Shown piece by piece: positions 8,205 to 17,949 of a stretch of 64,000 bases of DNA. The notes under the pieces were generated by a model. It did not search any database and was not told the DNA's origin. It worked only from the letters and a program-made list of their open reading frames with translations. The stretch is from Rhodobacteraceae bacterium EL129 (GTDB lineage Bacteria > Pseudomonadota > Alphaproteobacteria > Rhodobacterales > Rhodobacteraceae), in NCBI GenBank assembly GCA_900313005.1, contig ONZJ01000002.1, forward strand, positions 3,817,909 to 3,881,908, in the 5' to 3' direction. How positions within the stretch are numbered: the stretch's first letter is position 1; each line of letters begins with the position of its first letter. The translations under genes were made by a program, and so were the position numbers.

Positions 8205-9134
8205 GTGCGATCATTGAATTGGACAGAAACGATATCGGCGGCCTCCGCCCGGATTGAAAGGCATGTTCGACGCACTCCGATTCTGCAGGATGGCGGACTA
8301 GGTTTGGGGTATCCTGTGGCTTTGAAACTGGAGCATATGCAGCACACTGGCAGCTTTAAGGCACGTGGTGCGTTCAACACTTTGCTGTCGCAGCCCGTGC
8401 CAGAGGCTGGATTGGTTGCGGCATCCGGGGGCAATCATGGGGCAGCAGTCGCCTATGCCGCGCAGGCGCTGGGGCACCGGGCCAAAGTCTTTGTGCCTGA
8501 AATGGCGGGGCCGGCGAAGATTGCCCTGATCGAACGCTCGGGTGCTGATCTGGAGGTTGTTGAGGGGGCATACGCCAATGCGTTGCAAGGCGCGCGCGCC
8601 TATGAGGCCGACACAGGTGCGATGCAGGTCCATGCCTATGATGCAGCGGCCACAGTGGCTGGTCAGGGCACGGTCATGGCCGAATGGGAGAATCAGGGCT
8701 TGGACGCCGATACGGTATTGATTGCCGTGGGGGGCGGTGGATTGATCGCAGGCGCGCTGGGCTGGTTGCAAGGGCGGCGCAAGGTGGTCGCGGTAGAGCC
8801 CGTGACCTGTGCCGCATTGCACGCAGCCTCGCAGGCAGGGCAGCCCGTGGATGTGGAAGTGTCCGGCGTGGCAGCCAATGCTCTGGGTGCGCGGCGGATT
8901 GGCGACATTTGTTATGATCTGGCCTGCGGGTCGGGGATCGAAACAGTGCTGGTTGAAGATGCCGCAATCACCGAGGCGCAGGCTGTGCTGTGGCGCGACC
9001 TGCGGCAATGGGTGGAGCCTGCCGGGGCGGCTGCCTTGGCGGCTTTGATCAGCGGAGCCTACCAGCCCGCGCCGGATGAGCGTGTTGCGGTTCTGGTGTG
9101 TGGGGGCAATGTGGCGCCTGACCCTCTGGGATAA
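8205..9134 (+). CDS. PLP-dependent threonine/serine dehydratase
   Basis: A 309-residue fold-type II PLP enzyme. The PLP-binding lysine lies in TGSFKARGA, the phosphate/substrate loop is SGGNHG and the glycine-rich PLP phosphate loop is VGGGGLIAG. There is no ACT regulatory domain, so it is the short catabolic type rather than IlvA. Predicted product is 2-oxobutyrate or pyruvate plus ammonia. It starts with GTG at 8205; the next possible start, a TTG at 8214, would lose only three residues. Confidence 0.85.
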   Translation: MRSLNWTETISAASARIERHVRRTPILQDGGLGLGYPVALKLEHMQHTGSFKARGAFNTLLSQPVPEAGLVAASGGNHGAAVAYAAQALGHRAKVFVPEMAGPAKIALIERSGADLEVVEGAYANALQGARAYEADTGAMQVHAYDAAATVAGQGTVMAEWENQGLDADTVLIAVGGGGLIAGALGWLQGRRKVVAVEPVTCAALHAASQAGQPVDVEVSGVAANALGARRIGDICYDLACGSGIETVLVEDAAITEAQAVLWRDLRQWVEPAGAAALAALISGAYQPAPDERVAVLVCGGNVAPDPLG

Positions 9135-9287
9135 AGGCGCTTTCGGGCGCTCCCACCCGCCCACCCCGCACCCCAAAGCGCCTTTGCGTGGCGCAGATTG
9201 CGCCGCTTGGGTCGCATTGCGCTGCGCGCCGGGTCAAAGTATAGGCCAAAGCGATACCAATAGATGTTCAACAAAAGGCTGCACCTC

Positions 9288-10115
9288 ATGTCTAACGCCC
9301 AACTGGAATCCGCGATCGAAGCTGCCTGGGAGGCTAGCGATAGCATCACGCCCGCCACCACAGGTGAAACGCGCGAGGCTATTGAAGACACGCTGAATGC
9401 GCTGGACAGCGGCACGTTGCGCGTGGCCGAGCGTCTGGGCAGCGGCGAGTGGCATGTGAATCAATGGGCCAAGAAGGCCGTGCTGTTGTCGTTCCGTCTG
9501 CGCGATATGGATGTGATCGAAGGCGGGCCGGACAATGCTGGCTGGTGGGACAAAGTGCCCTCTAAGTTTGATGGCTGGGGCGAAAATCAATGGCGAGAAG
9601 CGGGGTTCCGTGCTGTGCCGGGTTCTATCGTACGTCGTTCGGCCTATGTTGCACCCGGTGTGGTGTTGATGCCCTCATTTGTGAACATCGGTGCCTATGT
9701 CGACGAAGGCTCGATGGTGGATGGCTGGGCCACGGTGGGCAGCTGCGCCCAGATCGGCAAGAACGTACACCTGTCGGGTGGCGTGGGCATTGGCGGCGTG
9801 TTGGAGCCGATGCAGGCCGGACCTACGATTATCGAAGACAATTGCTTTATTGGCGCGCGGTCTGAAGTCGTAGAAGGCTGCATCGTACGCGAAGGGTCGG
9901 TTCTGGGAATGGGTGTCTTTATCGGCCAGTCCACCAAGATCGTGGACCGTGAAACCGGCGAAGTGATGTACGGAGAAGTACCACCCTATTCGGTTGTCGT
10001 CGCCGGTTCGATGCCGACCAAGAACAACATCAGCCTGTATTGCGCGGTGATTGTGAAGCGTGTGGACGAAAAGACCCGTTCAAAAACAGGCATCAACGAG
10101 CTGTTGCGCGACTGA
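9288..10115 (+). CDS. dapD: 2,3,4,5-tetrahydropyridine-2,6-dicarboxylate N-succinyltransferase
   Basis: Succinylates tetrahydrodipicolinate in the lysine/meso-diaminopimelate pathway. The 275 residues match the usual DapD length exactly when the ATG at 9288 is used (an in-frame ATG at 9264 adds eight residues). Hexapeptide-repeat left-handed beta-helix segments are visible, for example [35 protein letters not shown] and [16 protein letters not shown]. The partner desuccinylase dapE lies about 3.8 kb downstream on the same strand, with unrelated genes between. Confidence 0.95.
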   Translation: MSNAQLESAIEAAWEASDSITPATTGETREAIEDTLNALDSGTLRVAERLGSGEWHVNQWAKKAVLLSFRLRDMDVIEGGPDNAGWWDKVPSKFDGWGENQWREAGFRAVPGSIVRRSAYVAPGVVLMPSFVNIGAYVDEGSMVDGWATVGSCAQIGKNVHLSGGVGIGGVLEPMQAGPTIIEDNCFIGARSEVVEGCIVREGSVLGMGVFIGQSTKIVDRETGEVMYGEVPPYSVVVAGSMPTKNNISLYCAVIVKRVDEKTRSKTGINELLRD

Positions 10116-10136
10116 TCCAGCACCAGGCACGCGGCG

Positions 10137-10526
10137 CTACTTTTGAGGTTTATCCCCGACAGCGCCGCCTGCCTTTTTCCAACCAGCGAAGCCGTCTTCG
10201 ATGTGGCTGACATTCTCAAGCCCCATGTCCTGCGCAGTTTTCGCCGAAAGTGCAGATCGCCAGCCCGACGCGCAGTAAAACACAAAACGGTTTGCTGTTT
10301 GAAAAACAGGCTTGGCATAGGGGCTTTCGGGATCAATCCAGAACTCCAGCATGCCCCGGGGGCAGTGAAATGCGCCGGGGATCATGCCGTCACGCTCAAG
10401 CTCACGAGGATCGCGCAGGTCAACAAGAGTGACACCGTTTTGGTTGGGCAGGTCCAGCAGCTTGGTGGCGGGCGCGTGTTCAACCATAGTGTTGGCCTCT
10501 GCGACCATATCTTTGATGCGCTTCAT
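10137..10526 (-). CDS. Rhodanese-like single-domain protein
   Basis: A 129-residue rhodanese domain. The active-site loop is CASGWR with the persulfide-carrying Cys at residue 85, and the CH2A-like segment VDLRDPRELERDG lies upstream. Single-domain rhodaneses transfer sulfane sulfur, but the acceptor is not deducible here. It is convergent with dapD, with about 20 bases between the stops, and divergent from the following 112-residue gene. Confidence 0.85.
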   Translation of the reverse strand: MKRIKDMVAEANTMVEHAPATKLLDLPNQNGVTLVDLRDPRELERDGMIPGAFHCPRGMLEFWIDPESPYAKPVFQTANRFVFYCASGWRSALSAKTAQDMGLENVSHIEDGFAGWKKAGGAVGDKPQK

Positions 10527-10587
10527 GTATCAGATCCCTCGTGTTGCGTGACTTGCCAAGCTTTGCATCTCAGGCTAGGCGAAGGGC

Positions 10588-10926
10588 ATGAGTGAACGCA
10601 AGAAACCATCACGCCAACAGGTTTTTACCCTTTTGGTCGAAGTCGGTCGCAAAGACGGCGACGGGTTGCCGGACAAGGCGACGGGTGCGGCCCTGATGCT
10701 CTACGCCAGTGGCGTGGACGAGGCCGAAGCCGTTCGCGAAAGTGTCGCAATCCTGAAACAAGCGGATATGAACCCGCTGGATGTGACGGGCTATGGCACC
10801 TTGGCTGAACGCGAAGCTGACGGACATGACATTGGCGACGAAGAACGCAATCTCATGCAACGCGCATTGGACGAGAATGCCGTGATTGTGGCGCAGGTGA
10901 CGCCATTCTTTGAAGATCGGAACTAG
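10588..10926 (+). CDS. Conserved-looking hypothetical protein, 112 aa
   Basis: A small soluble protein, probably helical, rich in charged residues, with no signal peptide or membrane segment. It has a GRKDGDGLPDKATGAALM segment near the N-terminus and an acidic C-terminus. The family is not recognised. It is divergent from the rhodanese gene (61 bases between starts) and convergent with the Hint-domain gene at 10928, with 1 base between the stops. Coding seems likely from the clean frame and tight packing. Confidence 0.6.
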   Translation: MSERKKPSRQQVFTLLVEVGRKDGDGLPDKATGAALMLYASGVDEAEAVRESVAILKQADMNPLDVTGYGTLAEREADGHDIGDEERNLMQRALDENAVIVAQVTPFFEDRN

Positions 10927-10927
10927 C

Positions 10928-12019
10928 TCAGGCGACGCGGCTGAGCGCCAGTGCAATAGCCTCAAACGGTTTTAGCACAGGCCATACGGGCTGCGGATGC
11001 TCTGGCAGATGCGCGCGGTCAAAAGGGGCCAGAAGGCTGGCGGCCAGCGGCTCGGGTTTGCGCCGCAAACGTCCCACATAGAGACTTTCGACAGGGCATC
11101 CTGCAGCATCTATGACCTCATGTCCGGGCAGCAGAAGATGATGATACGTCACAAAGTCAGGACCCGAGGCCCGTAGGGCAGATACGCCGTTTATCAGGTG
11201 CCGCGCGGGGACCAGTACGGCTTCGCTGCCAAACAGATATTCCACTTGAGTGCCGCTGATCACCAACCTTTGGTGGGGGGCTACGACGATGTCCCGGCGC
11301 AGGCCGAAATAAGGCGCACGCAGACGCACAGGGCGCAGGCTTCCATGGGCCGGTACGGTTTGGCGGACGACTTGCAGGACAGGGACGGCCTCGCCTGATT
11401 TCGTCATCACAAGATCACCGCGTTTCAGGATGCCAGCGGGTTTGTAGCCATGTGGTGTAGAAATCGGTAGGTTGCCGGTGAGACCGGGTTGAGGGCCCTG
11501 CGGTTCGACCTGATCAGACAGGGCCAGAAGTGAAACATCCGCGGCAGGATCCCGGTGATGAGAATGAATGATGGTCTGCGCCAGATCTGCCATCGGCAAG
11601 GGATGTGGAGGTTGGATGTCTTCTGAATGCGCGGTGTCCGTTTCGGGACGCTCCATCGTCAACCGCCCCCATTTGGCCGGTGCATCCCAACGATAGGTCA
11701 GCCGAACCACATCCATGCGGCCGTCTGGCACGAAGGGCAAGGTCACGTGGCGCATCCGGTCATTTTGCGTCTCGATCAGGATAAACCCGCCGCCGGGCAG
11801 GGCTTGCAGCGACAAGCTGAACGCCCATGGATGCGAACGCCGCACCTCCAGCATTTTGCGCGGCCGTCCATCGGGAGACAATCGCGTTTCCACCATCAGG
11901 CTACCTCGGGGCATCAAAACATCAGGGGAGGGCAGTTTTTGAGAGGCCACATCACTGTTTTCGATGCCCTGCGGGTCAAACCTATGGTTCGATCCATCAA
12001 AGAGCCCGATCCAACCCAT
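10928..12019 (-). CDS. Hint-domain protein lacking the nucleophile cysteine
   Basis: A 363-residue protein. Residues 1-165 form a beta-rich region of unknown type. Residues about 179-330 form a Hint (Hedgehog/intein) module, alignable to the neighbouring larger Hint protein through ISTPHG, GDLVMT, VAPHQRLVISG, YLFGSEAVLVPARHLING and LLPGHEVIDA. The position that holds Cys in the neighbour (CFVAGT) is Gly179 here (GLTGNL), so the splicing or cleavage nucleophile is gone while the later His (PHQRL) remains. It starts one base after the stop of the upstream Hint gene and is surely co-transcribed. It may be a non-cleaving partner or a decayed paralogue. Confidence 0.8.
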   Translation of the reverse strand: MGWIGLFDGSNHRFDPQGIENSDVASQKLPSPDVLMPRGSLMVETRLSPDGRPRKMLEVRRSHPWAFSLSLQALPGGGFILIETQNDRMRHVTLPFVPDGRMDVVRLTYRWDAPAKWGRLTMERPETDTAHSEDIQPPHPLPMADLAQTIIHSHHRDPAADVSLLALSDQVEPQGPQPGLTGNLPISTPHGYKPAGILKRGDLVMTKSGEAVPVLQVVRQTVPAHGSLRPVRLRAPYFGLRRDIVVAPHQRLVISGTQVEYLFGSEAVLVPARHLINGVSALRASGPDFVTYHHLLLPGHEVIDAAGCPVESLYVGRLRRKPEPLAASLLAPFDRAHLPEHPQPVWPVLKPFEAIALALSRVA

Positions 12020-12020
12020 A

Positions 12021-13601
12021 TCAGGCCGCCTGAAGACCAGCGGACAGAAGCAACTGTGCTTCGTATCGCTTGAGGGTGCGTCGAGCGGCGCGGCTGTAGC
12101 CGCTGCCAGTTTCGGGATCTATCTCGGGGAAGAGTGTGCATATCTCGCGCACAATCTCGTCTTTGAAACTTTTGGTTGTTTGAGGCCCCGGAAAGAAGCT
12201 TTCGGTGGCCAGGCCCTCGGACCAGACAACCTGGTGTCGATCAAACAGGATATGCACATAGGTCACGGTTCCGCCTTCAACCGGGCGGACTGAGTGGTCG
12301 TTGATCAGATCGCGTGCGGCCACCAAGACCTCGTTGTCGCCAAACAGCAGCTCGGCCAGACTGTCGCGGATCAGAACCCGGTGCAGCGGGGACAGCATCA
12401 GTGTTCCGTGTTGGCCAAAGGCATTCTCGGTGATGCGGATCGGAGCGAATTCTCCCATGGCGTCGACCTCGCGCGTACCAATCCAGCGCAAAGGTTGGGG
12501 GCCATCGTCGCGTGTCATGACCAGATCGCCGGGTTCCAGGCTTTCGACCGACACCTCTCCATCCGGCGTTCGGATCATCGTACCCGCGACGAAACAAGGC
12601 ACCGAGTTAACGGTGACAAACCCGACATCTGTGTCGCCGGTCGTGCTTTCGACTGTATAGGTGAAGTTGAACAATTCGGTGTCGCCATCGCCGATGACGG
12701 TGATCTGTCCAAGGGCATTGACCTGAATTTGTTGCCCCGTGCTGAGCGTCACCACGGAACCGAGGACTACGGGCTGACCATTGATATGTGTGATCGATAG
12801 CGTCCCGCCCGTGCTGTTGATGTCGTTGCCCAGTAAGTCAATCGTTTTGCTGCCGGTTGGGTTCAGGTTTTGGGTGTCGTCAATCGCGACCAAGGTCGTC
12901 TGGACGCTATCGCCCGCAATCAGCAAAGTTGAATCGTAGCGGTTGTCCAATACATCGGCGATCCCGATGCGGATTGAATTGACCTGGCCCGAGTTCACCG
13001 GAATTGTCAGGGTCATGGTGACCGTAAAGCCATCCATCTCAGTGTTGTACTGATCGGCGGTGTTGTCGTTGAACAAGTTTTGATTGGACCCGGCGTTGAC
13101 GTTACTGGGGTCAATGTCCCCGTCGCCCACGCTCATATCAACCTGAACACCATTGGCCCACACGCCGACGAAATCCTGGTAAGCGCCAGTTGCGTATTCG
13201 GGATATTCTTCTGATGCAAAGACAAATTGCATTGTCATGACATCACCCGTCGGGATGAAATCGATGTCGATGAAGGACGCGTCAAATGTGTTGGTTCCAG
13301 CCGCAGCATTGAAATCCGGATTATTGTTTGGTCCGCTTGATGCTGTTGTTGTGTTCGTCCGTAAATTTGATTCTGATGCGTTATTGGTAAAGCCGCGCAG
13401 ATCGCCGGTCGAAAACAGTACTCCCGTATCGCCCGGTGTCACACCCGGAGCAACTGCATCTCCGCCAGTATAGATGCCCGAGCTGTCGTTGTCGCCGGTG
13501 TAGGACGCGCTGACGACGGTTACACCGTTGCCAAACATCTCCTGCGCCATCTGGGTCGCGGTCGCGGCCCGGTTAATTGAGAGTTCTACACCTGCTACCA
13601 T
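12021..13601 (-). CDS. Choice-of-anchor L / Hint-domain surface protein
   Basis: A 526-residue Asp/Asn/Thr-rich protein. Residues about 10-235 fit the choice-of-anchor L fold (FASEEYPEYATGAYQDF, FVGVWANG), about 240-330 look like a cadherin/VCBS-type beta domain, and 336-480 are a Hint module that begins with the nucleophile Cys336 in VPCFVAGTMIRTPDG and contains SPLHRVLI (H407). There is no classical signal peptide; proteins of this architecture in roseobacters are often thought to leave by type I secretion, but no RTX nonapeptides are seen here. The start has AGAGG 6 bases upstream. A second, Cys-less Hint gene follows after one base. Confidence 0.85.
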   Translation of the reverse strand: MVAGVELSINRAATATQMAQEMFGNGVTVVSASYTGDNDSSGIYTGGDAVAPGVTPGDTGVLFSTGDLRGFTNNASESNLRTNTTTASSGPNNNPDFNAAAGTNTFDASFIDIDFIPTGDVMTMQFVFASEEYPEYATGAYQDFVGVWANGVQVDMSVGDGDIDPSNVNAGSNQNLFNDNTADQYNTEMDGFTVTMTLTIPVNSGQVNSIRIGIADVLDNRYDSTLLIAGDSVQTTLVAIDDTQNLNPTGSKTIDLLGNDINSTGGTLSITHINGQPVVLGSVVTLSTGQQIQVNALGQITVIGDGDTELFNFTYTVESTTGDTDVGFVTVNSVPCFVAGTMIRTPDGEVSVESLEPGDLVMTRDDGPQPLRWIGTREVDAMGEFAPIRITENAFGQHGTLMLSPLHRVLIRDSLAELLFGDNEVLVAARDLINDHSVRPVEGGTVTYVHILFDRHQVVWSEGLATESFFPGPQTTKSFKDEIVREICTLFPEIDPETGSGYSRAARRTLKRYEAQLLLSAGLQAA

Positions 13602-13898
13602 CTTCGCCTCTTAGAACCTAAAGAGGCAGTGCAACGACCAGCACGGCGGATTGATCCGCTCGTTCTTTATGTTTGGACTTATAGTTTGTCCGCTCGATTG
13701 CGGGCCTTTGTGGCCCTGCTGATTGCCCTGCCTCGGGTCATTTATTAGGGATTTAGTAACAACTTTTGGGTGCTTTGTTAAGGGGTTAACGTCGGGGATC
13801 CTCAAAAAACACGCATTCTAGCGCTCTCATGGCCACATTTGCGCTGGCTGGCAAAGAAGGCTAGGTCTCAGCAAAGACCCCAGCGCGAAGAAAAACCG

Positions 13899-15050
13899 AT
13901 GACTGAAACACCTGTTGATCCCGTAGATTTAACCGCTCAGCTGATCCGCTGTGCCTCGGTGACGCCGGAAGAAGGCGGGGCTTTGGTGCTGCTTGAGGGG
14001 ATGCTGAGCGAGGCTGGTTTTACCTGTACCCGTGTGGATCGGGGCGAGGTTTGCAATCTGTTTGCACGGTGGGGCGACAAGGGGGCCAACCGCAGCTTTG
14101 GCTTCAACGGGCATACGGACGTTGTCCCCGTTGGAGACGAGGCCGCGTGGAGCGTGCCGCCCTTTGGTGCTGTCCAGAAGGAGGGCCAGCTTTGGGGACG
14201 CGGTGCCACCGATATGAAATCGGGTGTTGCAGCCTTCGTGGCGGCGGCTGTTGATATGGTCCGAAGCACCCCGCCTGATGGTGCGATTGTGCTGACCATC
14301 ACCGGCGATGAAGAAGGCGATGCGGTGGATGGCACCACCGCGCTGCTGGACTGGATGGCCCAGGAAGGCGAACGTATGACCGCCTGTTTGGTGGGTGAGC
14401 CGACCTGCCCGGATCGCATGGGTGAGATGATCAAAATTGGTCGTCGCGGGTCCTTGTCCGCTTGGTTCACCCTGACGGGTGTGCAGGGCCATTCGGCCTA
14501 TCCGCACCGCGCTGTTAATCCGGTGCCGGCGATTGCCCGTTTGGTGGATCGGCTGGCCTCGCACGAACTCGACACCGGTACCGCGCATTTTGATGCCTCG
14601 ACTGTGGCCGTTGTGACCATCGACACGGGCAACCCCACGACCAATGTGATCCCTGCGCAATGCACCGCCACGACGAACATCCGGTTCAACGATGCCCACA
14701 GCAGCGACAGTGTGATTGCCTGGCTTCAATCGGAACTGGACCGTGTCGCCGATGAGTTTGGCGTTCAGGGGGAGATGAAGGTAAAGGTTTCGGGAGAAAG
14801 CTTTCTGACGCCGCCCGGCACTCTGTCTGACCTGGTCTCAACGGCTGTAGAGGCCGAAACCGGTGTAACGCCCCAGCTGTCGACCACAGGGGGCACATCG
14901 GACGCGCGGTTTGTCAAAGATCACTGCCCGGTGGTGGAATTTGGTTTGGTTGGCAAGACCATGCACCAGGTGGATGAGCGGGTGGAGATTGAACAAATCC
15001 ATCAATTGAAATCCATCTATGCCCGCATCCTGCAGGACTACTTTGCATGA
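13899..15050 (+). CDS. dapE: Succinyl-diaminopimelate desuccinylase
   Basis: Releases succinate from N-succinyl-LL-diaminopimelate in lysine and peptidoglycan precursor synthesis. This is a 383-residue M20 zinc peptidase-fold protein with [12 protein letters not shown] (metal His and following Asp), [12 protein letters not shown] (bridging Asp), [12 protein letters not shown] (general-base Glu pair) and [11 protein letters not shown] with a late metal His near the C-terminus. The ATG at 13899 gives the standard length; the frame is open to 13839, but those 20 residues look non-native. Its stop overlaps the next gene by 4 bases. The 297 bases upstream contain no supported gene and probably hold the promoters of dapE and of the divergent Hint operon. 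Confidence 0.95.
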   Translation: MTETPVDPVDLTAQLIRCASVTPEEGGALVLLEGMLSEAGFTCTRVDRGEVCNLFARWGDKGANRSFGFNGHTDVVPVGDEAAWSVPPFGAVQKEGQLWGRGATDMKSGVAAFVAAAVDMVRSTPPDGAIVLTITGDEEGDAVDGTTALLDWMAQEGERMTACLVGEPTCPDRMGEMIKIGRRGSLSAWFTLTGVQGHSAYPHRAVNPVPAIARLVDRLASHELDTGTAHFDASTVAVVTIDTGNPTTNVIPAQCTATTNIRFNDAHSSDSVIAWLQSELDRVADEFGVQGEMKVKVSGESFLTPPGTLSDLVSTAVEAETGVTPQLSTTGGTSDARFVKDHCPVVEFGLVGKTMHQVDERVEIEQIHQLKSIYARILQDYFA

Positions 15051-15646
15051 GCAAGGGGCGGCGCCCCACTTTGGTGGTGATGGTGAAGGAACCACACCCG
15101 GGTCGCGTGAAAACCCGGTTGGGTCGTGACATCGGCATGGTATCTGCGGCCTGGTGGTTTCGTCATCAGACCCGTCATTTGTTGCGCCGTATTGAAGATC
15201 CGCGCTGGGACCTGCTCCTGGCCGTGGCGCCTGATCATGAAGGTTTGCAAAGCCGCGTTTGGCCTGCTCATCTGCCGCGCATAGCGCAGGGGGCCGGTGA
15301 TTTAGGCGATCGTATGGGGCGCATCTTGCGTCGGCTGCCGCCGGGACCTGTCTGCATCATTGGTGCGGATATTCCGGGTGTGGGCAAGCCGCAGATTGCC
15401 CGGGCCTTTGCCGCGCTGGGCGGCAAGGATGCGGTGTTTGGGCCTGCTCCTGATGGCGGGTATTGGCTGGTGGGCGCGCGCCGGGTGTCCGCATTGCACC
15501 GGCAGCTGTTTCAGGATGTGCGCTGGTCTACGGAACATGCGTTGTCTGACAGTATGAAGGCCTTTGACCCTGGGCGCATCGCTTTGGTGGAAGAGCTGCG
15601 TGATGTGGATACAAAGGCGGATCTTGAGCCTGCTCATCAGCCCTGA
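15047..15646 (+). CDS. DUF2064/TIGR04282-type glycosyltransferase
   Basis: A 199-residue GT-A-like nucleotidyl/glycosyltransferase domain of the family annotated as arsenosugar biosynthesis glycosyltransferase. Typical segments are [17 protein letters not shown] (N-terminal), IIGADIPGV (the Asp-containing metal/nucleotide motif) and [13 protein letters not shown]. It overlaps dapE by ATGA, so it is translationally coupled. No arsenic methylation or radical SAM gene is nearby, so an arsenosugar role is only the family label; a role in envelope or cofactor chemistry is equally possible. Confidence 0.75.
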   Translation: MSKGRRPTLVVMVKEPHPGRVKTRLGRDIGMVSAAWWFRHQTRHLLRRIEDPRWDLLLAVAPDHEGLQSRVWPAHLPRIAQGAGDLGDRMGRILRRLPPGPVCIIGADIPGVGKPQIARAFAALGGKDAVFGPAPDGGYWLVGARRVSALHRQLFQDVRWSTEHALSDSMKAFDPGRIALVEELRDVDTKADLEPAHQP

Positions 15647-15705
15647 CAGGTGGGTTCGCGCATTTCGCGGATGACGGCTGTGATCTGCCATGCTAGGCCA
15701 TTTAC

Positions 15706-17949
15706 ATGAGCCAATTGCCCACAAAGGACGAAATCCTTGAATGGATTTCCGACAACCCGACCCTCACCTCGAAACGTGATATCGCCCGTGCCTTTGGCAT
15801 AAAGGGCGCTGACCGGATTGATCTAAAGCGTATCCTGAAAGAGCTGGAGTCCGAAGGACATCTGGAAAAGCGCAAGAAAACCTATCGCGATCCGGACCGT
15901 TTGCCGCCTGTGGCCATGTTGCAGATCACGGGCCAGACGCCGGATGGCGAACTGATGGCCCGGCCGATGGAGTGGCACGGTGAGGCGGAGGAACCTAAGG
16001 TCCTGGTCATCCCCAAAGCGTCGGACCCAGCGCTGGGCGAAGGCGATCGTGTGTTGGCGCGTGTCGCAGCAATCAAAGGCGAGGCGCATCAGTATGAAGG
16101 CAAGCTGATCCGCCGCATTGGCACCAATCCGTTGAAGGTGCTTGGTGTTTTCTCAAAACGCGGAGACGGCGGGCGTATCCTGCCCATCGACAAGGGAGAC
16201 GGCAAGGAATGGCGCGTGGCCGCCGATGCCACAGGCGGCGCCAAGGATGGCGAGCTGGTCGAGGCGGAACAGGCTGGCCCCAAGGATCGTATGGGCCTGC
16301 CGTCGGCGCGCGTTGTTAGTCGTTTGGGCGATCCGACCGCCCCCAAGGCGGTGTCGCTGATTGCAATCCACCAGCACGGTATTCCGGATGACTTCCCTGA
16401 CGAAGTGATCGTCGAGGCCGACAAGATGAAACCTGCGGGTCTGAGCGGCCGCGAAGATTTGCGCGATGTGCCGTTGATCACGATTGATCCGGCCGATGCG
16501 CGGGACCACGATGATGCGGTCTATGCACACGCCGATGATGATCCCAAGAACGAGGGTGGCCATATCGTCTGGGTCGCGATTGCGGATGTGGCGTGCTACG
16601 TCACGCCCGGCTCGGCGCTGGACGCCGAGGCGCGCAAGCGGGGGAACTCTTCGTACTTCCCGGACCGTGTGGTGCCCATGTTGCCGGACCGTTTGTCGGG
16701 TGATCTATGTTCCCTGCACGAAGGGGTGCCGAGGGCTTGTATTGCGGTGCGCATGCAGATTGATGCCTATGGCGAAAAGATCAGCCACCGCTTTGTGCGG
16801 GGCCTCATGCGGTCGCCTGCGTCGCTGAATTACCGCGAGGTGCAGCAGGCGATAGACGGCGCGCCCAATGAGAATTGCGCGCCTTTGATGGACGATGTGA
16901 TCCGTCCGCTGTATGCCGCTCATGCCGCCTTGCAAAAGGCGCGGAACAACCGGCAACCACTGGATCTGGAACTGCCTGAGCGCAAGGTAGAGCTGTCCGA
17001 TGAAGGCGAAGTTCTCAGCGTCAATTTCGCGGATCGGTTGGAGGCCCATAAGCTGATCGAAGAATGCATGGTTCTGGCCAATGTGGCTGCGGCCGAGACG
17101 TTGATTTCCAAGAAATCCCCGCTGCTGTTCCGCGTGCACGAAGACCCTCCGCCCGAGAAACTGGAAAGCCTGCGCGAGGTGGCCGATGCGGCGGGATTGC
17201 CATTGGCCAAGGGTCAGAACCTGAAAACCCAGCATTTGAACCAACTTTTGCGTGACGCGCGTGATACCGATCATTCCGAAGTGGTGAATATGGCCACCTT
17301 GCGTGCCATGACCCAGGCCTATTACGCGCCCTCGCATATCGGGCACTTTGGACTGGCGCTGAAGTCCTATGCGCATTTCACCTCGCCCATTCGGCGGTAT
17401 GCGGATCTCATCGTGCATCGGTCGCTGATCTCGGCCCATGACTGGGGTGATGATGGTCTGACACCCCGCGATATAGAAACACTGCAATCGACGGGCGAAC
17501 ACATCTCGGACACCGAGCGACGCTCGATGATGGCCGAGAGGGACACCAATGACCGTTATCTGGCGGCGTTCCTGTCTGAACGTGTGGGAGAGGCCTTTAC
17601 CGGGCGCATCAGCGGTGTGGCCAAGTTTGGCGTCTTTGTACGGCTGGATGAAACCGGGGCGGATGGATTAATCCCGATCCGGTCCCTAGGCCGTGAATAT
17701 TTCCATTTTGACCGTGATGCCGCCACCCTGACGGGGTCAGACAGTGGGTTGGTGATCGGACTGGGCCAACGCGTGACCGCTAAACTGGCCGAAGCGGCCC
17801 CCGTCACCGGTGGTATCGCAATGGAGCTGATCAGCCTTGACGGTCAGGTGGTCAAGCGCAGCGCAGGCGGGGGGCATCGCCGCAAGTCAGGCAAAGGCAA
17901 AGCCAAATCCGACAAAGCCAAACGTAAAGTCGCCCGCAAGCGGAAGTGA
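15706..17949 (+). CDS. rnr: Ribonuclease R
   Basis: A 747-residue processive 3'-5' exoribonuclease of the RNase II family, active on structured RNA. The order is an N-terminal helix-turn-helix-like segment (1-60), cold-shock domains (about 65-215), the RNB catalytic domain starting near 245 with the Asp cluster IDPADARDHDDAV (D261, D264, D267, D269, D270), an S1 domain (about 625-715) and a Lys/Arg-rich tail. The family length is about 750-810, so it is complete. It has its own intergenic region of about 60 bases after the glycosyltransferase gene. Its stop codon abuts the stop of the convergent DUF1801 gene. Confidence 0.95.
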   Translation: MSQLPTKDEILEWISDNPTLTSKRDIARAFGIKGADRIDLKRILKELESEGHLEKRKKTYRDPDRLPPVAMLQITGQTPDGELMARPMEWHGEAEEPKVLVIPKASDPALGEGDRVLARVAAIKGEAHQYEGKLIRRIGTNPLKVLGVFSKRGDGGRILPIDKGDGKEWRVAADATGGAKDGELVEAEQAGPKDRMGLPSARVVSRLGDPTAPKAVSLIAIHQHGIPDDFPDEVIVEADKMKPAGLSGREDLRDVPLITIDPADARDHDDAVYAHADDDPKNEGGHIVWVAIADVACYVTPGSALDAEARKRGNSSYFPDRVVPMLPDRLSGDLCSLHEGVPRACIAVRMQIDAYGEKISHRFVRGLMRSPASLNYREVQQAIDGAPNENCAPLMDDVIRPLYAAHAALQKARNNRQPLDLELPERKVELSDEGEVLSVNFADRLEAHKLIEECMVLANVAAAETLISKKSPLLFRVHEDPPPEKLESLREVADAAGLPLAKGQNLKTQHLNQLLRDARDTDHSEVVNMATLRAMTQAYYAPSHIGHFGLALKSYAHFTSPIRRYADLIVHRSLISAHDWGDDGLTPRDIETLQSTGEHISDTERRSMMAERDTNDRYLAAFLSERVGEAFTGRISGVAKFGVFVRLDETGADGLIPIRSLGREYFHFDRDAATLTGSDSGLVIGLGQRVTAKLAEAAPVTGGIAMELISLDGQVVKRSAGGGHRRKSGKGKAKSDKAKRKVARKRK

